Assembly: GCA_001051155.2 (NCBI GenBank)
Contig: JYIP02000010.1
Location: 868,001 to 932,000, forward strand
DNA from: Chrysoporthe austroafricana
Taxonomy: Eukaryota > Ascomycota > Sordariomycetes > Diaporthales > Cryphonectriaceae
Direction: 5' to 3'
DNA length: 64,000 bases
The first letter of the stretch is position 1, and each line of letters opens with the position of its first letter. The position numbers and the translations under genes are program-made. The notes below the pieces were generated by a model, which saw nothing but the letters and a program-made list of their open reading frames with translations, had not been told where the DNA came from and searched no databases. This document shows, piece after piece, positions 47,503-56,158 of the stretch.

Positions 47503-47681
47503 GAAGAAGAAGAAGGTGGAGGAGAGAGTTGGATATATCAAAATTATTACCAGCCGGATGATGTGGGAGATAGGGAAGTACATTCGATCTTCGAGCACAA
47601 CAAGCTTGCACTTATAATGTATGTATACGGAACTACCAGAGGCTTGGGACATCGCTGGCAATTCTTGAACAAATGCAAGAG
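47434..47681. repeat. A-rich tract between convergent genes
   Basis: From about 47451 to 47515 the plus strand is nearly all A with occasional G. It lies between the 3' ends of the CBM9-like gene (plus) and the HET gene (minus), so it may serve as part of a terminator or be a simple repeat. Open frames through it are artefacts. Confidence 0.8.
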
Positions 47682-49937
47682 TCACTGCAAGATGAAATTC
47701 TCCAACCTCCACCCTAGCCGCTTGAGGTATTCCTCATTCAGATCCCCTTTGCACCTGCTGAGATCTATCCTAGCGTCCAATATACCAAACCTTTCAAAAG
47801 TTGGTCCCTCGTTCGAAATATGCGTCAAAGCCATCACCCAAACCACGTCCACCATTGAAGCAGCAATTATCCAGACGGCGAGGCTCTGACATCCGTTCAT
47901 GTCCCTCGGCACGCTGTTCCACGTCACGAAGTGTCCATACCTTCCCGTAGAAGGCTCGACAGCCTTAGTGCAATGCCATTTAAAGCGTCTGCTCCTCATT
48001 TCCTCCGATAATTCCTGGCCAGATGATATAGGTAGTTCGGTGCGCCAGCCTCTAATATGCAGTCTCCTGACTCGCTTTCCAGACATGTTCTTGATGCTCG
48101 CTTCAATGGACTCTCCTGGAATGGCTTCGATTGTTCCGTCCTTATACTCGATTGCTATTTTTGTTTCATCGAATATCGCATGTGTAAGCTCAAATTTGTC
48201 TGTTTCGCCGAATGTGAGCGACCCTGGCCGGCCTCTGCCGTCTGGCCAGAATATATTGTGCATCGGTGGTGGTGCTCTCCAGTTCCAACCACACCAAGAC
48301 CAGCTTGGGTATTCCGGCTGCCTATACTCGGTTCTTTGCTGCTCTGTAAGGGTAACGGCTTTGAACTCATTCTTGGATGTTTTAATTCTGATATCCCATA
48401 CCAACGCGAAGAGGGTCGCTTTTGTAAGCTCCAGGGGTTCCATAAAACTGCCATGCCTCCATAGAGGGAGACCTTCAACATGGCCTCGAAATGCCCGGTT
48501 TCTTTTTGCTCTAGTCAGGATGCCTTGGAAAGCGGCGATATTGTCGTCGGAGTGAGTGGCTCTGCGGCCGCAGTACTGGCTGAGCAGCTCTTGGAAATGT
48601 GTCTGTTCTCCCCAGAAATGTTTGTTGTATTGGCTCTCAGAAATATCTGAAAAATGGCGGGGGATTTCCTTATCGATCGATGGACGTGTTGCTGAGAAAG
48701 GCAATCCTTCGATCCTGCACATGTTTGCACACTGAAAGGAGCATTGTTTCTCTGTGAAAACTAATCGTCTCTTGGCGAAGAGCCACTCCTGGAAGGTCCA
48801 TGCTCTCGTATTCCACTCTGACTTCTGAATCTCTGTATGTGCATTTGACAATATTTGCTGCAGCATTACATGACCCTTATCCCAACAGGGTTGAGCCGAG
48901 GGTCTTGCGATATTGAATCCGGGGAGGCCGTGCGTGGGGCTGGGCGAGCCACAAGCAATAATCGTGAGTTCGGACTTCGCGTAGATCGTATCCATGTTGC
49001 GAATCAAATGATTTTTCTCAAGGCTCTTTTCGTCCTGCGGCACACAGTATCTATCGACCCAGAGGTAGCGGATGCCTAGCTTTTCCCATACGACTTCCAT
49101 CGCGTCTTGGATAAGCCTTGGAATATATCTCCATGCCGGAAGCTTCTCAAGTTCGAGAGAGGCCTTTTCCCCACTGCCTAGCTCGACTCCTGCCCACAAA
49201 TAGCTGAGGGTCGCATATGGCCTGTCCGAGCTGGAAAGTGTTGACTCGCAGAATTCTCGGGACTCGCAGTCAATGAGCTTGATTTTCAAGTCGACCTCGG
49301 GCGGCTCTGCAAACTGGCAACGTGTGTCGTGGTGTTGCTTGCAGATTTCAAGCCACTTCTTAACGAGAGACCAGTTGACTCTATCCGGCACCTCGAAGAA
49401 AGCGGCAGCATTTGATCCCTTGGGAGCTCTGATGAAGGAAGCGCCGCGCTCTAGAGCTTTGGATAACTCTTCTTTGCGTTCGGTATAGGGAGGTGCTTTA
49501 GGCGTGGTGAATGAGAACAACCGGACGCTGTCTATTCGAGATTTGTCTTCCGATTGAGGCTCTAAATAGATCACTCCCTGAGTATGTACTCGTAGCACGA
49601 AGCTCTGGCTTGAGAAGGATGAAACACATGATCGGAAGAATTCACAGCCCTGGCACCTATCCTCCAGGCTGCGCCACTTTGAAAGAAATCCGGAGGCGAA
49701 TTGCTCTGAGCAGCACAGCGAATCAAACAAAGTTCGGAAGGCTTCGTCATCGACAAATAAGAATGGCACAATCTTGTGGCAGGATTGGCAGAGATTATCA
49801 CTGCGAAATGCGCTCCTTGATTCGTCAAGGGCTTTGTAGAAGTTCTGGCGTTGGGATGCTCTCACCCCGGAATTATTGAGATGGTTCAAGAATCGGGAAA
49901 ATGGCTCATGTAGGTCCTGGCGCCTCTGAACATCCAT
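47682..49937 (-). CDS. HET-domain protein (751 aa)
   Basis: This is a single long exon. The HET domain spans about residues 241-386 with its usual blocks. These are YATLSYLWAG (the common form is YATLSYxWG), an alpha-helical segment LPAWRYIPRLIQDAMEVV, LGIRYLWVDRYCVPQDE, and RNMDTIYAKSELTIIACG followed by HGLPG. The block RAWTFQEWLFAKRRLVFT closes it. Upstream, paired cysteines (CQSCHK at 50-55, CQGCEF at 95-100) are typical of the N-terminal part of many HET proteins. HET-domain proteins in ascomycetes trigger or control heterokaryon incompatibility, a programmed cell death on fusion of unlike strains, but most family members are untested. No NACHT/WD40 partner domain is present. No frameshift is seen, so the copy appears intact. 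Confidence 0.93.
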   Translation of the reverse strand: MDVQRRQDLHEPFSRFLNHLNNSGVRASQRQNFYKALDESRSAFRSDNLCQSCHKIVPFLFVDDEAFRTLFDSLCCSEQFASGFLSKWRSLEDRCQGCEFFRSCVSSFSSQSFVLRVHTQGVIYLEPQSEDKSRIDSVRLFSFTTPKAPPYTERKEELSKALERGASFIRAPKGSNAAAFFEVPDRVNWSLVKKWLEICKQHHDTRCQFAEPPEVDLKIKLIDCESREFCESTLSSSDRPYATLSYLWAGVELGSGEKASLELEKLPAWRYIPRLIQDAMEVVWEKLGIRYLWVDRYCVPQDEKSLEKNHLIRNMDTIYAKSELTIIACGSPSPTHGLPGFNIARPSAQPCWDKGHVMLQQILSNAHTEIQKSEWNTRAWTFQEWLFAKRRLVFTEKQCSFQCANMCRIEGLPFSATRPSIDKEIPRHFSDISESQYNKHFWGEQTHFQELLSQYCGRRATHSDDNIAAFQGILTRAKRNRAFRGHVEGLPLWRHGSFMEPLELTKATLFALVWDIRIKTSKNEFKAVTLTEQQRTEYRQPEYPSWSWCGWNWRAPPPMHNIFWPDGRGRPGSLTFGETDKFELTHAIFDETKIAIEYKDGTIEAIPGESIEASIKNMSGKRVRRLHIRGWRTELPISSGQELSEEMRSRRFKWHCTKAVEPSTGRYGHFVTWNSVPRDMNGCQSLAVWIIAASMVDVVWVMALTHISNEGPTFERFGILDARIDLSRCKGDLNEEYLKRLGWRLENFILQ

Positions 49938-50653
49938 ATTCCGCGAGCTGCACTGGGCCTTTGCCGCTGATCTGTGGTAGAAATGCCCAGTAGATCCTGT
50001 ACTTGGCGTGAGTGAGACAGCGTCCGCGTGAGGGGACTTGTAACTTGAGGAGGCCGTGGGATGCTAGGTGCTTCGATTCCTATACACAAACAGCGGTGTG
50101 AGGGTGAAAAAACCCTGAGGTGGATACTCTCTTCTACCAAAACCCCGCAACTCTCCAGCTAGGGGCTCATTCAGCTCTGCCCTATCAGGTCAGAGACCTA
50201 CAGGTGCGATTCAAGGCGCCGGTGTACCTATACCATTGGTGATCATGGTCCCGCCCTGACTAGTGTGACATTTATTTCATGGAAAAATATTATTGTTGAT
50301 AGTTATTTTTTATTAGCTATTTAACATTGTTGTAGATCTTTTATTTTATAGCATTAATAATCTTCCCTTTATTTGGAACTCCTACCCGGGACCAAGTCAG
50401 AGACGATGGAGAGCCGTACCCATCTCAAAGGATCGCTTGAACCAGTGTTCGCCTGATGCTATTCCTTGGAAGCCGAGTCCCGGACCAACAAACCCCATTG
50501 TCACTTTTCACACTCGAACGAGCTGCCGAGTCCTTAGCATAACTCTGTTCAAGGGAGGGATCTGCCGTAATTAACCTCGAGAAGAAGCAACGTAGTCACT
50601 GGTGGCAAGGAATAGAATTAGCCTAGGTAATCTTGGAAGTCTTTCCTCCCTCT
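49938..50653. other. HET gene promoter side, with short AT-rich patch
   Basis: No gene is recognised. A local AT-rich stretch lies at about 50270-50370. Confidence 0.5.
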
Positions 50654-51645
50654 CTAAGAGTTGTCTGTTGGATGATAATTCGAGCCCTCCAGCCTCTGTT
50701 CTGTATCATGGTAATCTGGAGCCTGGTTATGTGCTCTCCATCGTGGACTTCGTTGCGGAACCTCTCCAGAACCATGCCCGAGCACCTCTCTTTCCAACCA
50801 CGGCGCCAAGTCGCTGGACATGCACAGATCAAATTTAACTGATCCAAGCGTCTTCAGCGAGCACATAGCTGTCGCAACGTCGATATATAAATCATAGACA
50901 AATCGCATAACCCTATGCATCGTACGGAAGTCGGAGCGCTGCATAAAGATGTCTTCGAGAAAGGTCCAGGAGCATTCCCTCATATTTACGATAATAGTTA
51001 GCCGGGGCAAGTCCGCATGCGCCGCAAGGAAAGCTATGATCGCCCGCCAATCGGCCTTGTAATCGAGGCTGGGCGGGCGGCCACCGCCCCATCTCCTCGC
51101 GATTCTCTCGAGCTCATCTTCTGGGTAGCCACAAGCAAGGGCGCCGGAGCCCCAGCCTTCGCATTGGGCGTCGGTAATAGTGAAGCCGACGCGTTGGATA
51201 CGCGCGAGGGCTTGGCGCGGCAGCACCTCGCGGAGGAAGGACAGCGTAGCACCGAGGTCGTCCTGGTAGAAGTCAAATAGAGCGTTCGGGTAGAATGTCT
51301 GGAGGGCTGCTTCCTGGTACATCTGGCGATCAACGAGGAAGAGGTATAGGGGTAAGATGCGGCATCTGCACCCGGCTGCAGCGTAGCCATGGGTCGAGGG
51401 GGACGAGCTACGGATTACTCCTCGTCAGCTGGACGGCTTCAGGCATGTGTTGCGGGGAGCACGAACCACTTCGATAATGACCTCCGCATCCCGAAGTGGA
51501 AGACAAATGGGACCAATTTTCCATTGCGAATGAGCAAGCGGTCGAAACGAGGATCGTAATCAGCCTTCTCTGGAGGCCCTAGGTGTGTCTTCTCCAAAAC
51601 TCGCAGCCGAAGTTCCAGGGGTAGGTCGCGGAACCGGAAAGGCAT
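50654..51645 (-). CDS. F-box-like protein (305 aa)
   Basis: Exon 1 (51645-51482) starts MPFRFRDLPLELRLRVLEKTH, a classic F-box N-terminus (LPLELRLRVL). Exon 2 (51407-50654) contains LPLYLFLVDRQMYQEAALQTFY, the segment that follows the F-box in this common ascomycete family, then leucine-rich helices such as WRAIIAFLAAHADLPRLTI and MHRVMRFVYDLYIDVATAMC. The 74-bp intron has an unusual GTCATT donor, a GCTGAC branch and a CCGTAG end. It joins in frame and was chosen because exon 2's frame has a stop just upstream and exon 1 ends in a stop without splicing. F-box proteins recruit substrates to SCF ubiquitin ligases through Skp1. The ligand here is unknown. If the donor call is wrong the gene would be broken at that point. 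Confidence 0.7.
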
Positions 51646-52234
51646 TGCGTGCGCATGCTCGTCCTTTCTGAGAGGGGACTTTGACGTGGTGGGCGGGGGA
51701 GACTGCTCATTTGTGATGCTGTGCCCATGAATCAGTAAGGAAGTAGCAGTTCACTGAGGTGGGTATCGGGCGATGAGCAGAGGCGAGGAACCTTAAGTAC
51801 CTGGGGGCCCACCTCACTCACATCATCCGTGCATGATTCGTCCTGCGACAAAGGGATTATGATCAATCTCCGTCAGCTCACTGTACAGTAGGCCACCTGG
51901 TGGCACAGCATCTGAGCCCCGGCAACGATAGATTTTGCCAACGGCCGTTACATCCTAGAAGTGAGGAGTCTCTCATTCCACTCTACATGAGGGTAAGAAT
52001 ACATAAATGATTCTTGCATGCTCTGACATTGCTGAGCACGCTCTAACGAAGTTGTTCTGGCAACAACTCGACAGAGAATTTTGGAAAAAGCAATAACATG
52101 AGGTTCCTACAGAGGAAATCCATATTTTTAAACATTAACTTATGGACCCTCCTATTACCATATTTCAAGGCGAATTTTCGTCTACGCATTCGATTCAGCG
52201 GGACTGCAGTTGATTATTGAGAGCCGCTTATTTT

Positions 52235-52395
52235 GCTGGGGGCGTGCTGAGTCCGAACATCTACAAAGGACGTGTTGCTGGGGGCGTGCTGAGTGATCTC
52301 TGCACCACCAAACATCTACAGAGGACATTTACATAGTAGCTGGGGGCGTGATGAGTGATCTCGGCACCGCCGAACATCTGCAGAGGACATTTGGC
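52235..52395. repeat. Three tandem copies of a ~62-bp unit
   Basis: Each copy begins GCTGGGGGCGTG and ends in an AACATCTxCAxAGGAC segment. Copies start at 52235, 52277 and 52339. The first lacks about 13-20 bp of the middle (TGATCTCxGCACC). Copies 2 and 3 are the closest pair. The array sits about 420-580 bp upstream of the deaminase-like gene. Confidence 0.85.
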
Positions 52396-52596
52396 AGAGG
52401 TCGAGGCCAACGCGGGCCTAATCATCACGCATCATCACTAGTACCAGCCGGTCGGAGCTTATGACGGTGCTTCAGGTACAGTAAAACCCAATTCATGGCC
52501 AACGGCTCAACGAAATGGCAGAAATAGAAAGTGGAATTGGGCCTCCACGGACGAGGCCCGGAGAGATGGACGAAGACACGCCGATTGCTACAAACG

Positions 52597-52602
52597 TATA
52601 AA
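52597..52602 (+). promoter_or_regulatory. TATA-like box of the deaminase-like gene
   Basis: TATAAA lies about 215 bp upstream of the start at 52812. A pyrimidine-rich stretch follows before the ATG. Confidence 0.4.
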
Positions 52603-52811
52603 CAAGTCTCGCTCTCGAGGTCTTCGTAGCTTCTATTAGGATTATCATCTTCTTCGACTCCAGCATAATCTACACCATTCGTCCCCTTCTACTGTTGATC
52701 AGTAGCCTACCACGTCGCCCTACTTTGCTTAGCATAGCAGTTACACTCTCCCGTAGCCAGAGCGGAACTCGAACGTCTACCATATACCGGCAGTCGAATT
52801 AACAGACGAAC

Positions 52812-53471
52812 ATGGCCGGGTTTCGTCTCTCCGTTTTCCTCATATACCTTGTGGGCCTGCTACAGGTTCTAGGTGCCACTCCAGGGGCAGATATGGTCCT
52901 AGAGACTATTCCAGAAAAAGACACATACGGTGGCGGATACTGGTACCAACAGGTAGCCACATTGAACAAGGCTTCAGTGCCCGGCGATGAGGTCAAAGCG
53001 GCAGCCAAGGAGGGCTATGAGGACTTGATTGAGAAGTCCAAGGATACGGGCGACAAGGCAGCTTCAGCTGTTGCTGCGATTTTCATTCCCAACAAGGGCT
53101 ACGTTATTGCCTCGAGCATCAGGGGCGCCGGCGTCGAGATTCAATCCGCCCAGACGTGCGAGATCATCCAGGAAGCCTGGCATGGCTACTACGGAAACTG
53201 CGCCGAGATGAACGCGTTGGCCATCCTGCTGAACGAGAAGTGGGCCATCCCGAGCACCGGCGCCATGATCGCTGTGTATGGCAAGGTCGACAATAAACCA
53301 GCTGACTTTATCAGTCCGTGCGAGGACTATGCCGACGGAAACCATGTGTTCCCCGGGTGCAAGACAACGCTAAACGGCGCAAAGTACAAGGCCATCCAAC
53401 AGCTCACGCGTCGCGACGCCCTCTTCGGATCCGCTAGAGATGGACTCAATGCGGTCAAGTGGGTTTCCTAA
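52812..53471 (+). CDS. Secreted deaminase-fold protein (219 aa)
   Basis: This is a single-exon gene with an N-terminal signal peptide (hydrophobic residues about 5-21, ending near LGATPG). The mature part reads as a cytidine-deaminase-like fold. The strand VAAIFIPNKGYVIASSIRGAG (about 87-106) is followed by a helix bearing the zinc/catalytic motif NCAEMNAL (Cys130-Ala-Glu132). The strand AMIAVYG follows, then SPCEDY with Pro169-Cys170. In the classical motif the last two zinc cysteines are CxxC. Here the next cysteine is Cys183, twelve residues on (FPGC), so the site is either remodelled or incomplete. Secreted fungal members of the deaminase superfamily have been proposed as nucleic-acid-modifying effectors, but activity here is inference only. 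No neighbouring immunity gene is evident. Confidence 0.7.
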   Translation: MAGFRLSVFLIYLVGLLQVLGATPGADMVLETIPEKDTYGGGYWYQQVATLNKASVPGDEVKAAAKEGYEDLIEKSKDTGDKAASAVAAIFIPNKGYVIASSIRGAGVEIQSAQTCEIIQEAWHGYYGNCAEMNALAILLNEKWAIPSTGAMIAVYGKVDNKPADFISPCEDYADGNHVFPGCKTTLNGAKYKAIQQLTRRDALFGSARDGLNAVKWVS

Positions 53472-54387
53472 TGGGTGAAGTGTTCGTTGTTCATGCGGCG
53501 AGTACTGCGGATGAGACGAGCGGATGAGTATGGACAGCGCTCGGTTCACTGAGATGGTTTGCATTGAGCAAGAGTTATAGGAGATAGAGGTCAGATGAGC
53601 CAGGGTCCAGGATTGTCTGTCAGGCCGGGCTTGTGACAATGCCACCTTGGACATTGATAACATCTGTAGCTACTATTGGATAGAATCAGTCCCCACTGGA
53701 TGGGTAATGGACGATGATCTCCATCTCAAACTATGTATCAGCTCTTCGTGCCGAACCTAGTGTCCTCCTAGCTCACAGGTTTGGCGAGTTATGGAACGGT
53801 AGATTGCATTGTTCACTGCAATAATACATCGACATGTTGGGATGTGTTCCAACCATAGGATCTGGCACAACCATATATACGAATTAGAAGACAAGACCCG
53901 CCGTAATATAGTAGTTATACCTGTTAAAGTAATTATAGATGTACTGTAGGCATTGGAAATAGAACCTTTTCCAAGTACCTTCAGCACCTTTAATCCCTGG
54001 CAGCAATTAATGCTTGAGTTTACGGCTTTCTCTTCGAGGGATGGCATGCTGTGGTAGATGTAATATCGTACAAAGAACGAATTCCAAGCGCAAATGCCGT
54101 GCCTTTGAGGGGTTATTGAACAAGTCAAGCCTTCGGGGAATTGACAATGAATGCTGAGTACGCATGACACTAATTATAGAGACAAGGACGAGTCGAACTA
54201 TACAATCTCTTTGACCTACTCCCAACTACGAAAGGGCCGAGGATGGCGCTTGCAGTGTAATAAATGTCTGGGTCCTCGAGCTAGGCCCGTGAACTACCAG
54301 CGACGAGTCTGGGAATCGATCCAGACCATCAACACTTTTAAAGCAAGTTAGCGTTTTCATCCTGTATATCGGTGCTATAACCATAGT
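53472..54387. other. Intergenic, no gene seen
   Basis: This is the 3' flank of the deaminase-like gene and the promoter of the SET gene. Short minus-strand frames lack domains. Confidence 0.5.
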
Positions 54388-55116
54388 ATGGCAAGCTCAA
54401 CTTCACAAGGCTCTGCACCTTTTCAACACAACAATCATGCACGAGACGTACGGTTGCGAGATGCTGATCCATTACCTATCGCCCGGAGGATCAAGGGTTA
54501 TTGTATCAATACCGCTAAGTGGACCACTCTTCCAGAGGCTTATAGAACGGTAGGCAATATTTTGAAGCAAGACACGTACTACCGCATCTGTAGCGTCTGT
54601 AGAAAAGCTGGCAACGACTGCGCTGGCAAGGCCTGCATCGACTACTTCCGTAACAACATCGCGGCCTACGGAGAACGCGTCACGGAGGTGAGAGACGCAG
54701 GCGTCATGGGCAGAGGCATCTTTGCCGAAGAGCACATCCCCGCTGGGGTTGTTCTGGGCGAGTATCTCGGGGAGATCGTACCTCCTGACGCTCACCTGAC
54801 CGCGGAACAGAAGGCTTACACGTACGACGTTAATAGCGTGTACTCCGTCAACGGCCTTCAATTCCGGAATTGGACCGCATTCATAAATCATCACTGCAAC
54901 GAGAATATCGAGGCTCTCCCTCTTGTGTACGGTCAGCGACACGTAATGGCATTCCGCACGAAGAGGGCGATTCGAAAGAATGACCAGTTGTTCACCTGGT
55001 ACGGCAGGGCCTATTTCGATTACCACGGCTCTAAGTGTGTTTGTGACTACAAGACTGAGCCTCACCTGCCATTGCAGCGATTTGGGCCTTTCGTGTCTCG
55101 GACGCTGATGTATTGA
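54388..55116 (+). CDS. Compact SET-domain protein (242 aa)
   Basis: This is a single exon. The SET fold is visible from about residue 97 to 211. VMGRGIFAEEHIPAGVVLGEYLGEIVP (107-132) is the cofactor-binding N-terminal part. NWTAFINHHCNENIE (161-175) is the NHxC pseudoknot motif, and LFTWYGRAYF (201-210) carries the late catalytic tyrosine. A cysteine cluster (CSVCRK...CAGKAC, 68-83) precedes it like a reduced pre-SET, and CVC (217-219) may be a remnant post-SET. SET enzymes transfer methyl groups from S-adenosylmethionine to lysines, often on histones. The short N-terminus and single neighbourhood of cysteines suggest a stand-alone, non-histone-reader enzyme. The target is unknown. Confidence 0.87.
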   Translation: MASSTSQGSAPFQHNNHARDVRLRDADPLPIARRIKGYCINTAKWTTLPEAYRTVGNILKQDTYYRICSVCRKAGNDCAGKACIDYFRNNIAAYGERVTEVRDAGVMGRGIFAEEHIPAGVVLGEYLGEIVPPDAHLTAEQKAYTYDVNSVYSVNGLQFRNWTAFINHHCNENIEALPLVYGQRHVMAFRTKRAIRKNDQLFTWYGRAYFDYHGSKCVCDYKTEPHLPLQRFGPFVSRTLMY

Positions 55117-55762
55117 AACACCATGATCCGTACAAACCAAGTTGTACATGTGGGGTCCTGAAGGAGTCGTAAAGATCCGAGACCCCACTGGAACCAGCAC
55201 GAGGAAGGCCAGAAGCAAACCCATGATTAGACGCTGGGGAGATTACTACCTCCTCCATCCTTTCGCCCTCAGGACGTGAACTTGGAAGCGGATTGCTTGT
55301 GCTAATTTCAGATAACTCAAGCTTGCAAATAGTATTTAACGCTAGGAATTAAACTTGGAAGCCTTCGCAACCCTGTGCAGCGTTTACCTCATCCAATTCC
55401 ATCTATAACGGTATACCCTTCGAGCGTCTTCCGAAAGGATCACCTTTGGACCCCCGATGGATCGCAATTTCGTAACGTAGACGATATGAATCTTCAAAGG
55501 TAACAACTATACCAATAGCCCCGGTAGGCAGGAGGTGCAATTGGTTGAATCCGGGCGGCCACCCACCCCACAAGAGACCTTTCTCAATATTTGGCTGAGA
55601 CTTGCGACTCGATTATAAATCAGCATACTGTTACAATTTCATGGTCGGATTTGAATGGAATGAAGACAGTTCATACTCTATTTGTTTATGAGTCTGGAAG
55701 GCGACTGACAATGATGTTGTCGTGGCCTCAATAAGGAAGCTGTGACGAACAGGACGCCGGTT
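55117..55762. other. Intergenic, no gene seen
   Basis: This is the convergent 3' region of the SET gene and the small membrane-protein gene. No coding signal is visible. Confidence 0.5.
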
Positions 55763-56158
55763 TCAAACAAAGTCGCGCGGTCGAGGAGAAACCTCGTCGT
55801 AGTCGGACCGGAATGGTGTCTGAACTTTCGCACTGGGCTGTAAAGCCGGCGGTGGACGGGCAACAGCAGCGTTGCCATTACCCACCAGCTGGCCATCGCT
55901 CGGCATGGGCTGAGGCCGCGTCGAAGATTGCGCCGGCATAGTACCAAGCTCGAATGACTCGCCTTGGCGATACATGTTGTACCCATCTCGCGATCTCCAC
56001 AGCGCACGCGGTCCCTGTTGTTTTTCTTTGGGGAGCAACACAATCACATAACGGCGTCTTAGCAACCACCAACAGATTTGAAAGATCCCGCATGCAAAAG
56101 CGACCCCAGATGAGGCGAGTGACACGATCCAAAGGATCTCTCCTCTAGTGTAGCTCAT
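55763..56158 (-). CDS. Small single-pass membrane protein (131 aa)
   Basis: MSYTRGEILWIVSLASSGVAF begins a protein with one clear hydrophobic helix (about residues 8-32, ending WWLLRRRY, so the basic side is probably cytosolic). A polar, proline-rich tail follows (PAQSSTRPQPMPSDG, ALQPSAKVQTPFRSDYDEVSPRPRDFV). There is no known domain. Small fungal proteins with this layout are common in promoter-rich gaps and are often uncharacterised. Possible overlapping frames on the same strand (55678-56043, 55878-56132) are alternatives with poorer composition. Confidence 0.55.
   Translation of the reverse strand: MSYTRGEILWIVSLASSGVAFACGIFQICWWLLRRRYVIVLLPKEKQQGPRALWRSRDGYNMYRQGESFELGTMPAQSSTRPQPMPSDGQLVGNGNAAVARPPPALQPSAKVQTPFRSDYDEVSPRPRDFV

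Larger units (their letters stand above)
51646..52811. other. Divergent promoter region with tandem repeat
   Basis: The F-box gene (minus) and the deaminase-like gene (plus) diverge from here. The region holds a three-copy repeat at 52235-52395 and no recognisable gene. Confidence 0.5.

Noticed and set aside
47411..47617. Lysine-rich open frames through the A tract
   Set aside because: They are produced entirely by the AAA/AAG homopolymer tract between two convergent genes.
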